6,629 nucleotides of DNA from an uncultured Rikenellaceae bacterium (GCA_947037995.1 CAMQUV010000065.1:1-6629), one strand, 5' to 3'; counted from the stretch's first letter, positions 1-6,284 are shown. The notes: generated by a model from the letters alone, not told the origin. Made by a program: numbers and translations.

Positions 1-52
1 CCCCCACGGCTCAGACTGAAACTGGTATTTCAGCCTCACCTCGGCTCTCGAA
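1..52 (-). repeat. Repeat blocks P and Q, left copy
   Basis: Block P (1-18) is the reverse complement of 6176-6193 with 17 of 18 bases identical. Block Q (37-52) is the reverse complement of 6122-6137 with 16 of 16 identical. The bases between them differ completely in the two copies. Here the interval is 18 bases and overlaps a hairpin with stem CTGAAA/TTTCAG (16-33). On the right it is 38 bases and contains a GTGGC/GCCAC hairpin. The minus strand is given only to mark the orientation opposite to the right-hand copy. Confidence 0.75.
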
Positions 53-54
53 GC

Positions 55-94
55 CCAACCAACCAACCAACCAACCAACCAACCAACCAACCAA
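55..94. repeat. (CCAA)10 tetranucleotide microsatellite
   Basis: Ten uninterrupted CCAA units are followed by one more C at 95. They sit between repeat block Q (37-52) and block R (124-158). No open reading frame of useful length crosses the tract on either strand, so it is not a classic translational phase-variation tract. Pure tetranucleotide runs of this length are prone to slipped-strand length change, so the unit number may vary between cells or strains, or reflect assembly of a variable tract. Confidence 0.95.
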
Positions 95-123
95 CTTGCA
101 GCCTTTTAGCCAGCGAGCCTGAC

Positions 124-212
124 TTCGTGTGCTGTTAGCACCCTACCCGTGCGGAGGCACGCTTACAAGAAGCGAACTAAAGGAGATAAATCTCCCTCCA
201 CAGGCTTTGACT
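124..212 (+). repeat. Repeat blocks R and S, left copy
   Basis: Block R (124-158) matches the reverse complement of 6595-6629 at 33 of 35 positions. Block S (197-212) matches the reverse complement of 6555-6570 at 16 of 16. Block R contains a GTGCT/AGCAC hairpin with a three-base loop (129-141). The 38-base R-S spacer holds two hairpins, CGCTT/AAGCG (160-174) and GGAGA/TCTCC (182-195). The right copy has a 24-base spacer with one hairpin of unrelated sequence. Confidence 0.85.
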
Positions 213-309
213 CCATAGTCGTTGCAATCTGGGATGGCGCGTATCTATCAGCACGACAGACCGCTTTTCGTTGAATTTGGAAAGTCTCCGTTCAGCGGTG
301 GTATTTACG

Positions 310-1155
310 TTAGAATGATATATGCATTTGAGGGTTAAGGGGCACACCATTAGCCCATAGTTCGAATTGAATTAGGGGTTGTTTTCCGCCAGCGATATTT
401 GCGGCAGTTCCGACTGGTCCACCGGCGTTAATTTTGTCACCCACTTTACAAGATGTTGTGGCTAGGTTTTTATATATCGACATAATATTTGCGGCGTGTT
501 GTATAGCTACGGTATTACCATTTTTGGGGCTCCAAGTGCTCAGAACAACGGTACCATTGAGTGCTGCAACGATGATTTGTCCTGCAGGCGGAGTAATAGT
601 AATACCGAGTTGTCCTTTAGTTGGGTCAAACGTTTCGACAATCATACCTGGTGCCGGTGGCATCACTTCAAAATTGATTTCCTTTTGGTTCATTTTGTTT
701 TTATTATTGAGGTACGTGCTGTCTTTGCTGTGTTTTACTCTGAGGAGTGAGTCGAATTTATTTCTGGCTGCTATGGTTGTTTTTTTGGTCTGTGCAGTTT
801 CGATAACTTTGGCCGCTTCAATTTTTGGAACATTACCTTGGAGTGCTAGTAGGACGTTGTCATTATATTCACCCCACAATTTTATTTCATTTTCGAGCGA
901 GTCAAGTTTGAGTATATTTGTGATTAGCAGTTGTCTTTGTTTTTCGCCTGGGTTACCGGGTATATAGTCAAGGATTGGGGTATAGGCAACGAGGAACAGT
1001 GCAGCAGTGAGTGATATTAGGATAAGTCCAAGTATTATGCCTACGAGGTGCAGTCTATTAAGAAAAAGGTGCCAATATTCTTCACCAGTTCTAATATTTT
1101 GAAAAGACAGTTTATTGCGTGATGCGAGGTATGATAGAAATGTATTTTGTTTCAT
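310..1155 (-). CDS. Membrane-anchored LytM/M23-fold protein with a degenerate active site
   Basis: This 281-residue protein has a cytoplasmic N-terminus of about 35 residues and one membrane helix (about 37-58, ending near an IPG motif). A helical segment rich in charged residues follows (about 71-110), then a polar linker (about 120-160) and a C-terminal LytM/M23 domain (about 165-281). The domain is recognised from the NGTVV strand, the IQH..N..SIYKN stretch, the KVGDKINAG loop and the closing QFELWANGVPLNP. Active M23 enzymes carry an HxxxD motif, a YxH histidine and an HLHFE motif. Here the matching positions read Q182/T186, N230 and L261/Q263, so zinc-dependent peptidoglycan hydrolysis is unlikely. 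A scaffold or activator role like degenerate LytM proteins such as EnvC or NlpD is possible but inferred. The start at 1155 is supported by a CTTAAAGTAATATA leader eight bases upstream. The gene is divergent from the galactose genes. Confidence 0.85.
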   Translation of the reverse strand: MKQNTFLSYLASRNKLSFQNIRTGEEYWHLFLNRLHLVGIILGLILISLTAALFLVAYTPILDYIPGNPGEKQRQLLITNILKLDSLENEIKLWGEYNDNVLLALQGNVPKIEAAKVIETAQTKKTTIAARNKFDSLLRVKHSKDSTYLNNKNKMNQKEINFEVMPPAPGMIVETFDPTKGQLGITITPPAGQIIVAALNGTVVLSTWSPKNGNTVAIQHAANIMSIYKNLATTSCKVGDKINAGGPVGTAANIAGGKQPLIQFELWANGVPLNPQMHISF

Positions 1156-1163
1156 TATGATTT

Positions 1164-1177
1164 TATATTACTTTAAG
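1164..1177 (-). promoter_or_regulatory. CTTAA..TAATA leader motif of the LytM-like gene
   Basis: The minus strand reads CTTAAAGTAATATA, ending eight bases before the ATG at 1155. It differs at one of 14 positions from the motif before galM (2329-2342). No Shine-Dalgarno sequence is present. Its function is unknown; see the galM and galK leader motifs. Confidence 0.4.
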
Positions 1178-1193
1178 ATTTTCTACGTTTGAT

Positions 1194-1224
1194 TTTGCTT
1201 TAAAACTTTTGTTGCGTATATTTG
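1194..1224 (+). promoter_or_regulatory. Bacteroidota-type promoter for the galactose operon
   Basis: A TTTG at 1194-1197 is followed after 19 bases by TATATTTG at 1217-1224. This fits the -33 TTTG and -7 TAnnTTTG consensus of the Bacteroidota primary sigma factor. The predicted start is near 1230, leaving a 5' leader of about 160 bases before the nucleotidyltransferase. No equally good promoter was seen in the three gaps inside the gene cluster, which fits one transcript. Confidence 0.6.
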
Positions 1225-1231
1225 TCAAGAC

Positions 1232-1266
1232 TTTGCACTAATTATAGTTCAAATGGTGAGTGCAAA
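1232..1266. promoter_or_regulatory. 8-bp dyad (TTTGCACT / AGTGCAAA), operator or leader hairpin
   Basis: Arms at 1232-1239 and 1259-1266 are exact reverse complements separated by 19 bases. The dyad spans the predicted transcription starts of both divergent promoters, and its right arm overlaps the minus-strand -7 element. It could be an operator for a dimeric regulator or a stem-loop at the start of the plus-strand message. No regulator gene is present in the window. Confidence 0.45.
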
Positions 1267-1270
1267 TATA
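1263..1270 (-). promoter_or_regulatory. Possible -7 element for the LytM-like gene
   Basis: The minus strand reads TATATTTG here, an exact match to the Bacteroidota -7 consensus TAnnTTTG. No TTTG is found about 19 bases further upstream, so the -33 element is missing or weak. Transcription would start near 1257, giving a leader of about 100 bases. The element overlaps the right arm of the 1232-1266 dyad. Confidence 0.4.
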
Positions 1271-1391
1271 GCTAATATAAATTCATTTTGCGAGAAAGGA
1301 AGGTAGAAATGGGGGCGAAATGCGGTTAAATTGCTTTTTAGATTTTAAAAGAAACATATATACATAAATAAATAAAACACTTAGATATACT

Positions 1392-2294
1392 ATGAAACCA
1401 ACATTACTAGTACTAGCAGCGGGAATGGGCTCACGTTACGGCTCACTTAAACAGATAGATGGCGTTGGCCCTGCGGGCGAGGCGATTATTGAATATTCGG
1501 TCTATGACGCGATTAGAGGCGGATTTGGCAAGGTCGTTTTTGTTATTCGCGATTCGTTTGCGGCAGACTTTAAGAAAGCTATCAACGCCGAAAAATTCGG
1601 TGGCAAAATCGAGGTCGAGTACGTCTACCAAGAACTCGACATCCTTCCACAAGGCTTTACCGTACCAGAGGGACGAGAAAAACCCTGGGGAACTAACCAC
1701 GCACTTATGATGGCGCAAGACACTATCAAAGAACCGTTTGCCGTAATGAATGCTGATGATTTTTATGGTCAAAACGCTATCGAAACAATCGGTAAATACC
1801 TTAGCTCGGTTGCGGGCAAAACTGGCGAATACGTGATGATTGGATACGAAGTCAGCAAAACACTATCTGAAAACGGAACTGTAAGCCGCGGAGTCTGCAC
1901 GGTGGATAACGACGGATACCTCGTTGATGTGGTGGAGCGTACGAAAATAGAACGCCAAAATGGACAAATTGTATTTATCGAAGAGGATAAAACAACTACG
2001 CTCGAAGAAAATAAACCTGTCTCGATGAACCTTTTTGGATTTACACCTGACTACTTTCAACACTCGAACGATATGTTCAAAGATTTCCTGAAAGAAAATA
2101 AAACTAACCTTAAAGCTGAATTCTTTATACCGCTTGTCGTTAACAAACTGGTGAAAGATAAAACAGCAAAACTCAAAGTACTACCAACTAGCTCGGACTG
2201 GTTCGGAGTGACTTACAAAGAGGACAAACCGGCAACTGTGGCCAGAATCGCTAAACTAGTACAAGAAGGTGTCTACCCTAACCCTCTGTTCTAA
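1392..2294 (+). CDS. Sugar-phosphate nucleotidyltransferase (candidate galactose-1-phosphate activating enzyme)
   Basis: This 300-residue cytosolic protein has a GT-A (Rossmann-like) nucleotidyltransferase fold. The N-terminal signature LAAGMGSRYGSLKQ (8-21) binds the nucleotide phosphates. NADDFYG (120-126) supplies the metal-binding aspartate. Further conserved-looking stretches are SMNLFGF (211-217), AEFFIP (242-247) and SSDWFGVTYKED (267-278). The family joins a nucleoside triphosphate to a sugar-1-phosphate and releases pyrophosphate; substrate cannot be read from the motifs. It is the first gene of a unit with galM, a sugar transporter and galK, and no galT is present. Acting on galactose-1-phosphate or glucose-1-phosphate is therefore a reasonable inference. 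The start follows a weak CTTAGATATA leader (1380-1389) with no other in-frame start nearby. It lacks the left-handed beta-helix of GlmU-type enzymes. Confidence 0.85.
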   Translation: MKPTLLVLAAGMGSRYGSLKQIDGVGPAGEAIIEYSVYDAIRGGFGKVVFVIRDSFAADFKKAINAEKFGGKIEVEYVYQELDILPQGFTVPEGREKPWGTNHALMMAQDTIKEPFAVMNADDFYGQNAIETIGKYLSSVAGKTGEYVMIGYEVSKTLSENGTVSRGVCTVDNDGYLVDVVERTKIERQNGQIVFIEEDKTTTLEENKPVSMNLFGFTPDYFQHSNDMFKDFLKENKTNLKAEFFIPLVVNKLVKDKTAKLKVLPTSSDWFGVTYKEDKPATVARIAKLVQEGVYPNPLF

Positions 2295-2328
2295 AAAAAC
2301 ATAGCGTACTAATCTAACCCAATTTTCC

Positions 2329-2342
2329 CTTAAAATAATATA
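2329..2342 (+). promoter_or_regulatory. CTTAA..TAATA leader motif before galM
   Basis: CTTAAAATAATATA ends six bases before the galM ATG and is preceded by CC. The same pattern occurs before the LytM-like gene and galK. There is no Shine-Dalgarno sequence, so this may be an initiation-region signal, though plain AT-rich leader composition is the null explanation. Confidence 0.4.
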
Positions 2343-2348
2343 CGATTT

Positions 2349-3395
2349 ATGACTATAACCCAAGAAGTATGGGGCGCACACGATGAACTGCCAATCATAC
2401 TCTATACGATGACCAACTCCAAAGGAGAATGGCTCAAACTCACTAACCTCGGAGCTACTGTCGTTGGGGCAGGGGTGAAAGATAAAAATGGCAAGATTGA
2501 AGATGTTATACTAGGATATAAAGACTTCAAATCTTATGTCTGCGACGGACCAGCAATGGGCAAATCGGTCGGCAGATACGCCAATAGAATCGCTTCCGGA
2601 AAGTTTACACTCGAAGGTAATACATACAACCTTGCCGTAAATAACGGACCAAACCACCTGCACGGAGGACCCACGGGATTCCAAAATAGAGTCTGGGAAG
2701 GACGTATCGAAACTAATAGAATCGTTTTTGCCTACCATAGCGAAAATGGCGAAGAGGGATACCCTGGCGATATGTATATCGAAGCAGTATATGACTGGGA
2801 CGATAACGCCGCACTCGGAATTACTTACCGTGCCAAAGCTAACGCTACAACAATCGTCAACCTAACTAACCACCTGTATATCAACCTAAAAGGTGAAGGA
2901 GTGGGGAATATCGAAGACCATACGCTGCAAATTAATGCCTCGAAATTCTTGCCTACTGACAATACTGCAATACCCACAGGGGAGCTGCAAGATGTTACGG
3001 GAACACCAATGGATTTTGTGAAACCAAATATTATTGGGGCGAGAATCAACGAACAATACGAACACCTTATTATAGGTAAAGGATACGACCACTGCTGGGC
3101 GGTGGAAGGATACGAAAAAGGCAAACTCACGAAAGCCGCCGAACTTAGCTTCCCCGAAAATGGGAGAGCAGTCGAAGTGCTTACAACTCAACCGGGCGTG
3201 CAAATCTATACAGGAAACTGGCTTAACGGATGCCCCGAAAGTAAATCAGGAGGGCGATATGACGACAGAGCAGGAGTGGCAATGGAGTGCCAATGCTTTC
3301 CCGATACACCGAATAAACCGCAATTCCCTAGCTGTGTGCTGAATGTGGGGGATATGTACGAAGAGACTATCATATACAAATTCAAAACAATCTAA
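2349..3395 (+). CDS. galM: Aldose 1-epimerase (galactose mutarotase)
   Basis: This 348-residue, single-domain protein has the usual length for GalM. It interconverts the beta and alpha anomers of galactose, supplying the alpha form that galactokinase uses. Family residues are in place: N79-R80 for substrate binding, the NGPNHLHGG loop with H105, the catalytic acid H175 in NLTNH, D247 in KGYDH, and the catalytic base E313 in GVAMECQCFPDTPN. By family comparison H175 and E313 match the catalytic pair of Lactococcus GalM. There is no signal peptide or lipobox, so the enzyme should be cytosolic. The gene starts 54 bases after the nucleotidyltransferase stop and ends 34 bases before the transporter. 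Confidence 0.95.
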   Translation: MTITQEVWGAHDELPIILYTMTNSKGEWLKLTNLGATVVGAGVKDKNGKIEDVILGYKDFKSYVCDGPAMGKSVGRYANRIASGKFTLEGNTYNLAVNNGPNHLHGGPTGFQNRVWEGRIETNRIVFAYHSENGEEGYPGDMYIEAVYDWDDNAALGITYRAKANATTIVNLTNHLYINLKGEGVGNIEDHTLQINASKFLPTDNTAIPTGELQDVTGTPMDFVKPNIIGARINEQYEHLIIGKGYDHCWAVEGYEKGKLTKAAELSFPENGRAVEVLTTQPGVQIYTGNWLNGCPESKSGGRYDDRAGVAMECQCFPDTPNKPQFPSCVLNVGDMYEETIIYKFKTI

Positions 3396-3415
3396 TATAT
3401 ATCAAAACTAATTAC

Positions 3416-3421
3416 CTTAAA
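3416..3421 (+). promoter_or_regulatory. CTTAAA leader element before the transporter
   Basis: Only the CTTAAA core of the leader motif is kept here, eight bases before the ATG at 3430. The TAATA half is replaced by CCAAAATT. It is listed because CTTAA recurs before four of the five genes of the window. Confidence 0.25.
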
Positions 3422-3429
3422 CCAAAATT

Positions 3430-4692
3430 ATGAATCAAAAACAAGTGAACTACACCGGACCATTTATTACAATGGTCGTTCTAATGGGGCTTATCGGCTT
3501 CCTAACGGTACTCAACCAACAATTTCAAGCACCACTACAAGCTGCGTTCCTTAACGAAGCTGGAGCTCTGAAAAACACCCTTACTACACTACTTACGTTT
3601 ACATTCTTCCTAGCTTACCTAGTTATGGGAATACCATCGGCAAAAATGGTAGAGAAAAAAGGATACCGCTCAACTCTTGTTGCAGCACTACTTATACTAG
3701 TCGGTGGACTAGGAGTTTTTGAACTATCAGCGTGGCAATTCCAAAGCTCTGGCTCTACTGTAATGATAGGAGAATCTACAATTCCTGTAGCTTACTTCAT
3801 ATTCCTACTTGGCTCTTTTATTGTCGGTACCGCTATGACATTCCTACAAGTTGTTGTCAACCCTTACCTTGTTGCTTGTAATGTTAAAGGAACTTCTGAC
3901 GTTCAACGCCAGTCTATCGCAGGAGCAGCTAACTCGTCTATGACTACTATCGCTCCTCTTTTTGTTACATACATTATTTTTGCAGGCGCTGATTCTAGCT
4001 CTATCGAAATTGGCTCCGTGATGGTACCATTCGGTGTTCTTATGGCTGTTATCGCAGTTCTTGCATTCGTACTTACTAAAATCGACCTTCCTGATATCCA
4101 AGGTACTACTTCAAATAAAAATGAAGTTCTTCCTGGCTCTGTTTGGAGCTTCTCTCACCTTGCACTTGGGGTAGTAGCTATCTTTATGTATGTTGGCGTG
4201 GAAGTTTGTGTTGGCGCAAACATTAACCTGTTCGCTAAAGACCTTGGGGGCACATTTGCTGAAAATGCAGCGCTTATGGCCTCGCTGTACTGGGGAGGTA
4301 TGCTAGTGGGACGTCTATTCGGCTCGTTCGTTAGTACTATTCCTGCTCGTACGCAACTTATCTTTACGTCTGTTGCGGCTGGCGTTCTTGTTATTACCTC
4401 TATGATTATCCAAAATCCTTGGCTACTTGTTGGAGTGGGACTATTCCACTCTATTATGTGGCCTGCAATCTTCTCGCTTGCTGTCAAAGGACTTGGTAGA
4501 TATACCGCTAAAGGCTCTGGAGCTCTTATGCTAGGTGTGTTTGGTGGTGCTGTGCTTCCTTTCGTTCAAGGTATCACTGCTGATGCTATCGGCGGATGGG
4601 ACCTTACTTGGATAATCGTTGTAGTTGGCGAAGCTTACCTACTTTATTATGCTCTTGTTGGTTCTAAAGTCAAAAAAACTGACAACCAATAA
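3430..4692 (+). CDS. FHS-family (MFS) glucose/galactose:H+ symporter
   Basis: This 420-residue inner-membrane protein has about 12 hydrophobic helices and no signal peptide, the usual size for the fucose-galactose-glucose:H+ symporter (FHS) branch of the major facilitator superfamily. Family landmarks are QFQAPLQ (31-37) after helix 1, FLQVVVNPY (138-146) in helix 4, YVGVEVCVG (254-262) in helix 7, GRLFGS (294-299), WPAIFSLAVKGLG (344-356) and the glycine-rich SGALMLGVFGG (363-373). Q140 sits where E. coli FucP has its proton-coupling glutamate E135. Glutamine there is common in the glucose/galactose subgroup, so it fits hexose rather than fucose transport. The protein lies between galM and galK, so galactose is the likely physiological substrate, though glucose uptake cannot be excluded. 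A conserved N-terminal proton-coupling aspartate like FucP D46 is not obvious. Confidence 0.9.
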   Translation: MNQKQVNYTGPFITMVVLMGLIGFLTVLNQQFQAPLQAAFLNEAGALKNTLTTLLTFTFFLAYLVMGIPSAKMVEKKGYRSTLVAALLILVGGLGVFELSAWQFQSSGSTVMIGESTIPVAYFIFLLGSFIVGTAMTFLQVVVNPYLVACNVKGTSDVQRQSIAGAANSSMTTIAPLFVTYIIFAGADSSSIEIGSVMVPFGVLMAVIAVLAFVLTKIDLPDIQGTTSNKNEVLPGSVWSFSHLALGVVAIFMYVGVEVCVGANINLFAKDLGGTFAENAALMASLYWGGMLVGRLFGSFVSTIPARTQLIFTSVAAGVLVITSMIIQNPWLLVGVGLFHSIMWPAIFSLAVKGLGRYTAKGSGALMLGVFGGAVLPFVQGITADAIGGWDLTWIIVVVGEAYLLYYALVGSKVKKTDNQ

Positions 4693-4719
4693 GATAACCA
4701 CACATACAAAACCTAATCC

Positions 4720-4733
4720 CTTAAGATAATAAA
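4720..4733 (+). promoter_or_regulatory. CTTAA..TAATA leader motif before galK
   Basis: CTTAAGATAATAAA ends eight bases before the galK ATG at 4742 and is preceded by CC, as before galM. It matches the galM motif at 12 of 14 positions. No TAnnTTTG element is present in the 49-base gap, so a separate canonical promoter for galK is not supported. Confidence 0.4.
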
Positions 4734-4741
4734 CCTATATT

Positions 4742-5902
4742 ATGAATAATCTACCTATTACAGATAAGTTTGTAAGCCTTTACGGTGACACCGAATATCG
4801 CGTGTACACATCGCCAGGACGTATAAATATTATCGGAGAACATACTGACTATAATGGGGGCTTCGTGCTCCCAGGTGCAGTCGATAAAGCTATGGTTGCA
4901 GCTATTAGATTTAATGGCACTGACAAAATCAATGCCTATGCACTCGACCTTAACGAACAAGCCTCTTTTGGCCTAAACGAAGAAGATGCACCTACCCAAC
5001 ATTGGGCTAAGTATATCTTCGGAGTAATCAGAGAGCTGCAAAAACGTGGCGCTGTGCTTAACGAAGGTTTTGATACAGTCTTCGCTGGCGATGTGCCTCT
5101 TGGAGCTGGAATGAGCTCTTCGGCAGCACTCGAAAGCACTTATGCCTTCGCTATGAATGATATGCTTGCACTGGGTTTCAATAAAATGGAACTAGCCAAA
5201 ATTGGACAAGCTACCGAACATAACTATGTTGGTGTAAAATGTGGAATTATGGACCAATTCGCCTCTATTCACGGAAAAGCTGGACACCTTATGAGACTCG
5301 ACTGCAAATCAGGAGAGTTCGAATATGTCTCTTTCGACCCTGCGAAATATGGCTATAAAGTGTGCCTTGTTGACTCGTGCGTGAAACACGAACTAGTCGG
5401 CTCGCCTTATAACAAAAGACGCGAAAGCTGCGAACGCGCTGTGAAAGCTATCCAAAAACTACACCCAGAGGTTGAGTTTATGAGAGATGCCAAACTAGAG
5501 TGGCTCGAAGAAGTTATTGGCGAAATCACCCAAGAAGACTATATCAGAGCGCTATACGCAAGACAGGAAGTTGATAGACTTCTCGAAGCGTGTGATGCAA
5601 TGGAAAAAGGAGACTACGAAACTGCAGGACGCAAAATGTATGGTACACACATAGGTATGTCTGTGCTTTATGAAGTGTCGTGCGAAGAGCTCGACTTTGT
5701 CAACGAAGTAGCAAAAGAGTGCGGCGTAGCTGGCTCGAGAGTAATGGGCGGAGGTTTCGGCGGATGCACTATTAATATCGTTAAAGAAGATAAGTATGAC
5801 AATTTTGTTAAGACTGTCCAAGAGCGATATAAAGAAAAATTCGGCCTAAGCTGCAAAATCTACCCTGTCGTAATTTCTGACGGCGCTCGCAGACTGCAAT
5901 AA
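4742..5902 (+). CDS. galK: Galactokinase
   Basis: This 386-residue GHMP-superfamily kinase is close to the 382 residues of E. coli GalK. It phosphorylates alpha-D-galactose at C1 with ATP in the cytosol, the first committed step of galactose use. The N-terminal galactokinase signature GRINIIGEHTDYNGG (26-40) carries catalytic R27 and the sugar-binding EHTD residues. PLGAGMSSSAALE (119-131) is the ATP-phosphate loop. GIMDQ (168-172) gives the catalytic base D171. The C-terminal GHMP motif is MGGGFGGCTI (335-344). All core motifs are intact, so an active enzyme is expected. It is the last gene of the cluster, 49 bases after the transporter and followed by a strong terminator. Its product needs a galactose-1-phosphate nucleotidyl- or uridylyltransferase, and no classical galT is present in the window. 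Confidence 0.97.
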   Translation: MNNLPITDKFVSLYGDTEYRVYTSPGRINIIGEHTDYNGGFVLPGAVDKAMVAAIRFNGTDKINAYALDLNEQASFGLNEEDAPTQHWAKYIFGVIRELQKRGAVLNEGFDTVFAGDVPLGAGMSSSAALESTYAFAMNDMLALGFNKMELAKIGQATEHNYVGVKCGIMDQFASIHGKAGHLMRLDCKSGEFEYVSFDPAKYGYKVCLVDSCVKHELVGSPYNKRRESCERAVKAIQKLHPEVEFMRDAKLEWLEEVIGEITQEDYIRALYARQEVDRLLEACDAMEKGDYETAGRKMYGTHIGMSVLYEVSCEELDFVNEVAKECGVAGSRVMGGGFGGCTINIVKEDKYDNFVKTVQERYKEKFGLSCKIYPVVISDGARRLQ

Positions 5903-5916
5903 AATGTAACTGATTA

Positions 5917-5942
5917 CTAGCTCGCGTCAATGGCGTGGCTAG
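5917..5942 (+). other. Small hairpin between galK and the terminator
   Basis: CTAGC (5917-5921) pairs with GCTAG (5938-5942), and CGC/GCG can pair inside. It lies 14 bases after the galK stop and 25 bases before the terminator stem. It may protect the 3' end of the transcript or be incidental. Confidence 0.3.
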
Positions 5943-5967
5943 AAACTGTAAACTATAACACATATTA

Positions 5968-6016
5968 CCCCCTCTCTTCGAAAACCATTTATATGGTTGA
6001 AAGAGAGGGGGTTTTT
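5968..6016 (+). terminator. Intrinsic terminator of the galactose operon
   Basis: CCCCCTCTCTT (5968-5978) pairs perfectly with AAGAGAGGGGG (6001-6011). An inner stem AACCAT/ATGGTT (5983-5988 with 5993-5998) closes on a four-base loop, and TTTTT follows at 6012-6016. It works only for plus-strand transcription, since no T-run follows on the other strand. It ends the unit 66 bases after galK. Confidence 0.93.
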
Positions 6017-6121
6017 CGTTGCGTAGTCCGCTGAACTTGGGGTCGCAGCACATATGTTTATGGAGAGGCTTCGATATTATTGGCTTCGCCTATGCCATTA
6101 TTAGAGAGAATTAGTTTTGAT

Positions 6122-6193
6122 TTCGAGAGCCGAGGTGGAGACCCCCGACAGGCAAATTTCGAGTGGCGTTGCCACCAGTCTGAGCTGTGGGGG
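6122..6193 (+). repeat. Repeat blocks Q and P, right copy
   Basis: Q (6122-6137) and P (6176-6193) are the inverted counterparts of 37-52 and 1-18. Between them lie segment A2 and a GTGGC/GCCAC hairpin with a three-base loop (6163-6175). The left copy has a different hairpin in this interval. Confidence 0.75.
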
Positions 6194-6264
6194 CCGCTCT
6201 CGACTGATGATTGGCATTATGTTGTTTTGGGGTGCTGTTTGGTCACGGCGGATGCTGGCGATGA

Positions 6265-6284
6265 AATTCTATTCAGGTAGAATT
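6265..6284 (+). repeat. Perfect 7-bp hairpin before segment A3
   Basis: AATTCTA (6265-6271) pairs with TAGAATT (6278-6284) over a six-base loop. It abuts the GC-rich hairpin at 6285-6312. Unit B also has a hairpin directly before its GC-rich stem, but with the unrelated stem CGCTGT/ACAGCG (6491-6506). Confidence 0.6.

Larger units (their letters stand above)
1..309. repeat. Left gene-free repeat island
   Basis: No credible gene lies here. The stretch is built from short blocks that recur in inverted orientation in the right flank: 1-18, 37-52, 124-158 and 197-212. Between the blocks are a CCAA microsatellite (55-94) and small hairpins: stems CTGAAA/TTTCAG (16-33), GTGCT/AGCAC (129-141), CGCTT/AAGCG (160-174), GGAGA/TCTCC (182-195) and GACT/AGTC (209-220). 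Positions 221-309 lie 3' of the minus-strand LytM-like gene. They hold only a weak ACCGCT/AGCGGT pairing (260-265 with 294-299) with a 28-base loop and no T-run, so no terminator is called. The function is unknown; a dispersed intergenic or MITE/REP-like family is the nearest category. Confidence 0.75.

Noticed and set aside
124..212. Integron attC site
   Set aside because: Conserved ends with a variable hairpin recall attC, but the conserved blocks are long and lack recognisable paired core sites, and no integrase or cassette array is present.
260..299. Possible terminator for the LytM-like gene (ACCGCT/AGCGGT)
   Set aside because: The stem is only six pairs with a 28-base loop and no T-run follows on the minus strand.
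434..967. Plus-strand reading frames opposite the LytM-like gene
   Set aside because: They are antisense to a gene with clear domain structure, have no leader or promoter, and their hydrophobic content mirrors the opposite strand.
1339..1346. Second promoter close to the nucleotidyltransferase start (TAGATTTT)
   Set aside because: The final G of TAnnTTTG is missing and no TTTG lies at the right distance upstream; the 1194-1224 promoter fits much better.
1232..1391. Riboswitch in the long leader of the galactose operon
   Set aside because: Beyond the dyad the leader is AT-rich and shows no recognisable aptamer pattern or terminator/antiterminator pair.
290..6036. Shared 9-mer GTTCAGCGG (290-298) and its reverse complement (6028-6036) as the inner boundary of both repeat islands
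   Set aside because: The position is suggestive, but nine bases without further flanking identity can occur by chance.
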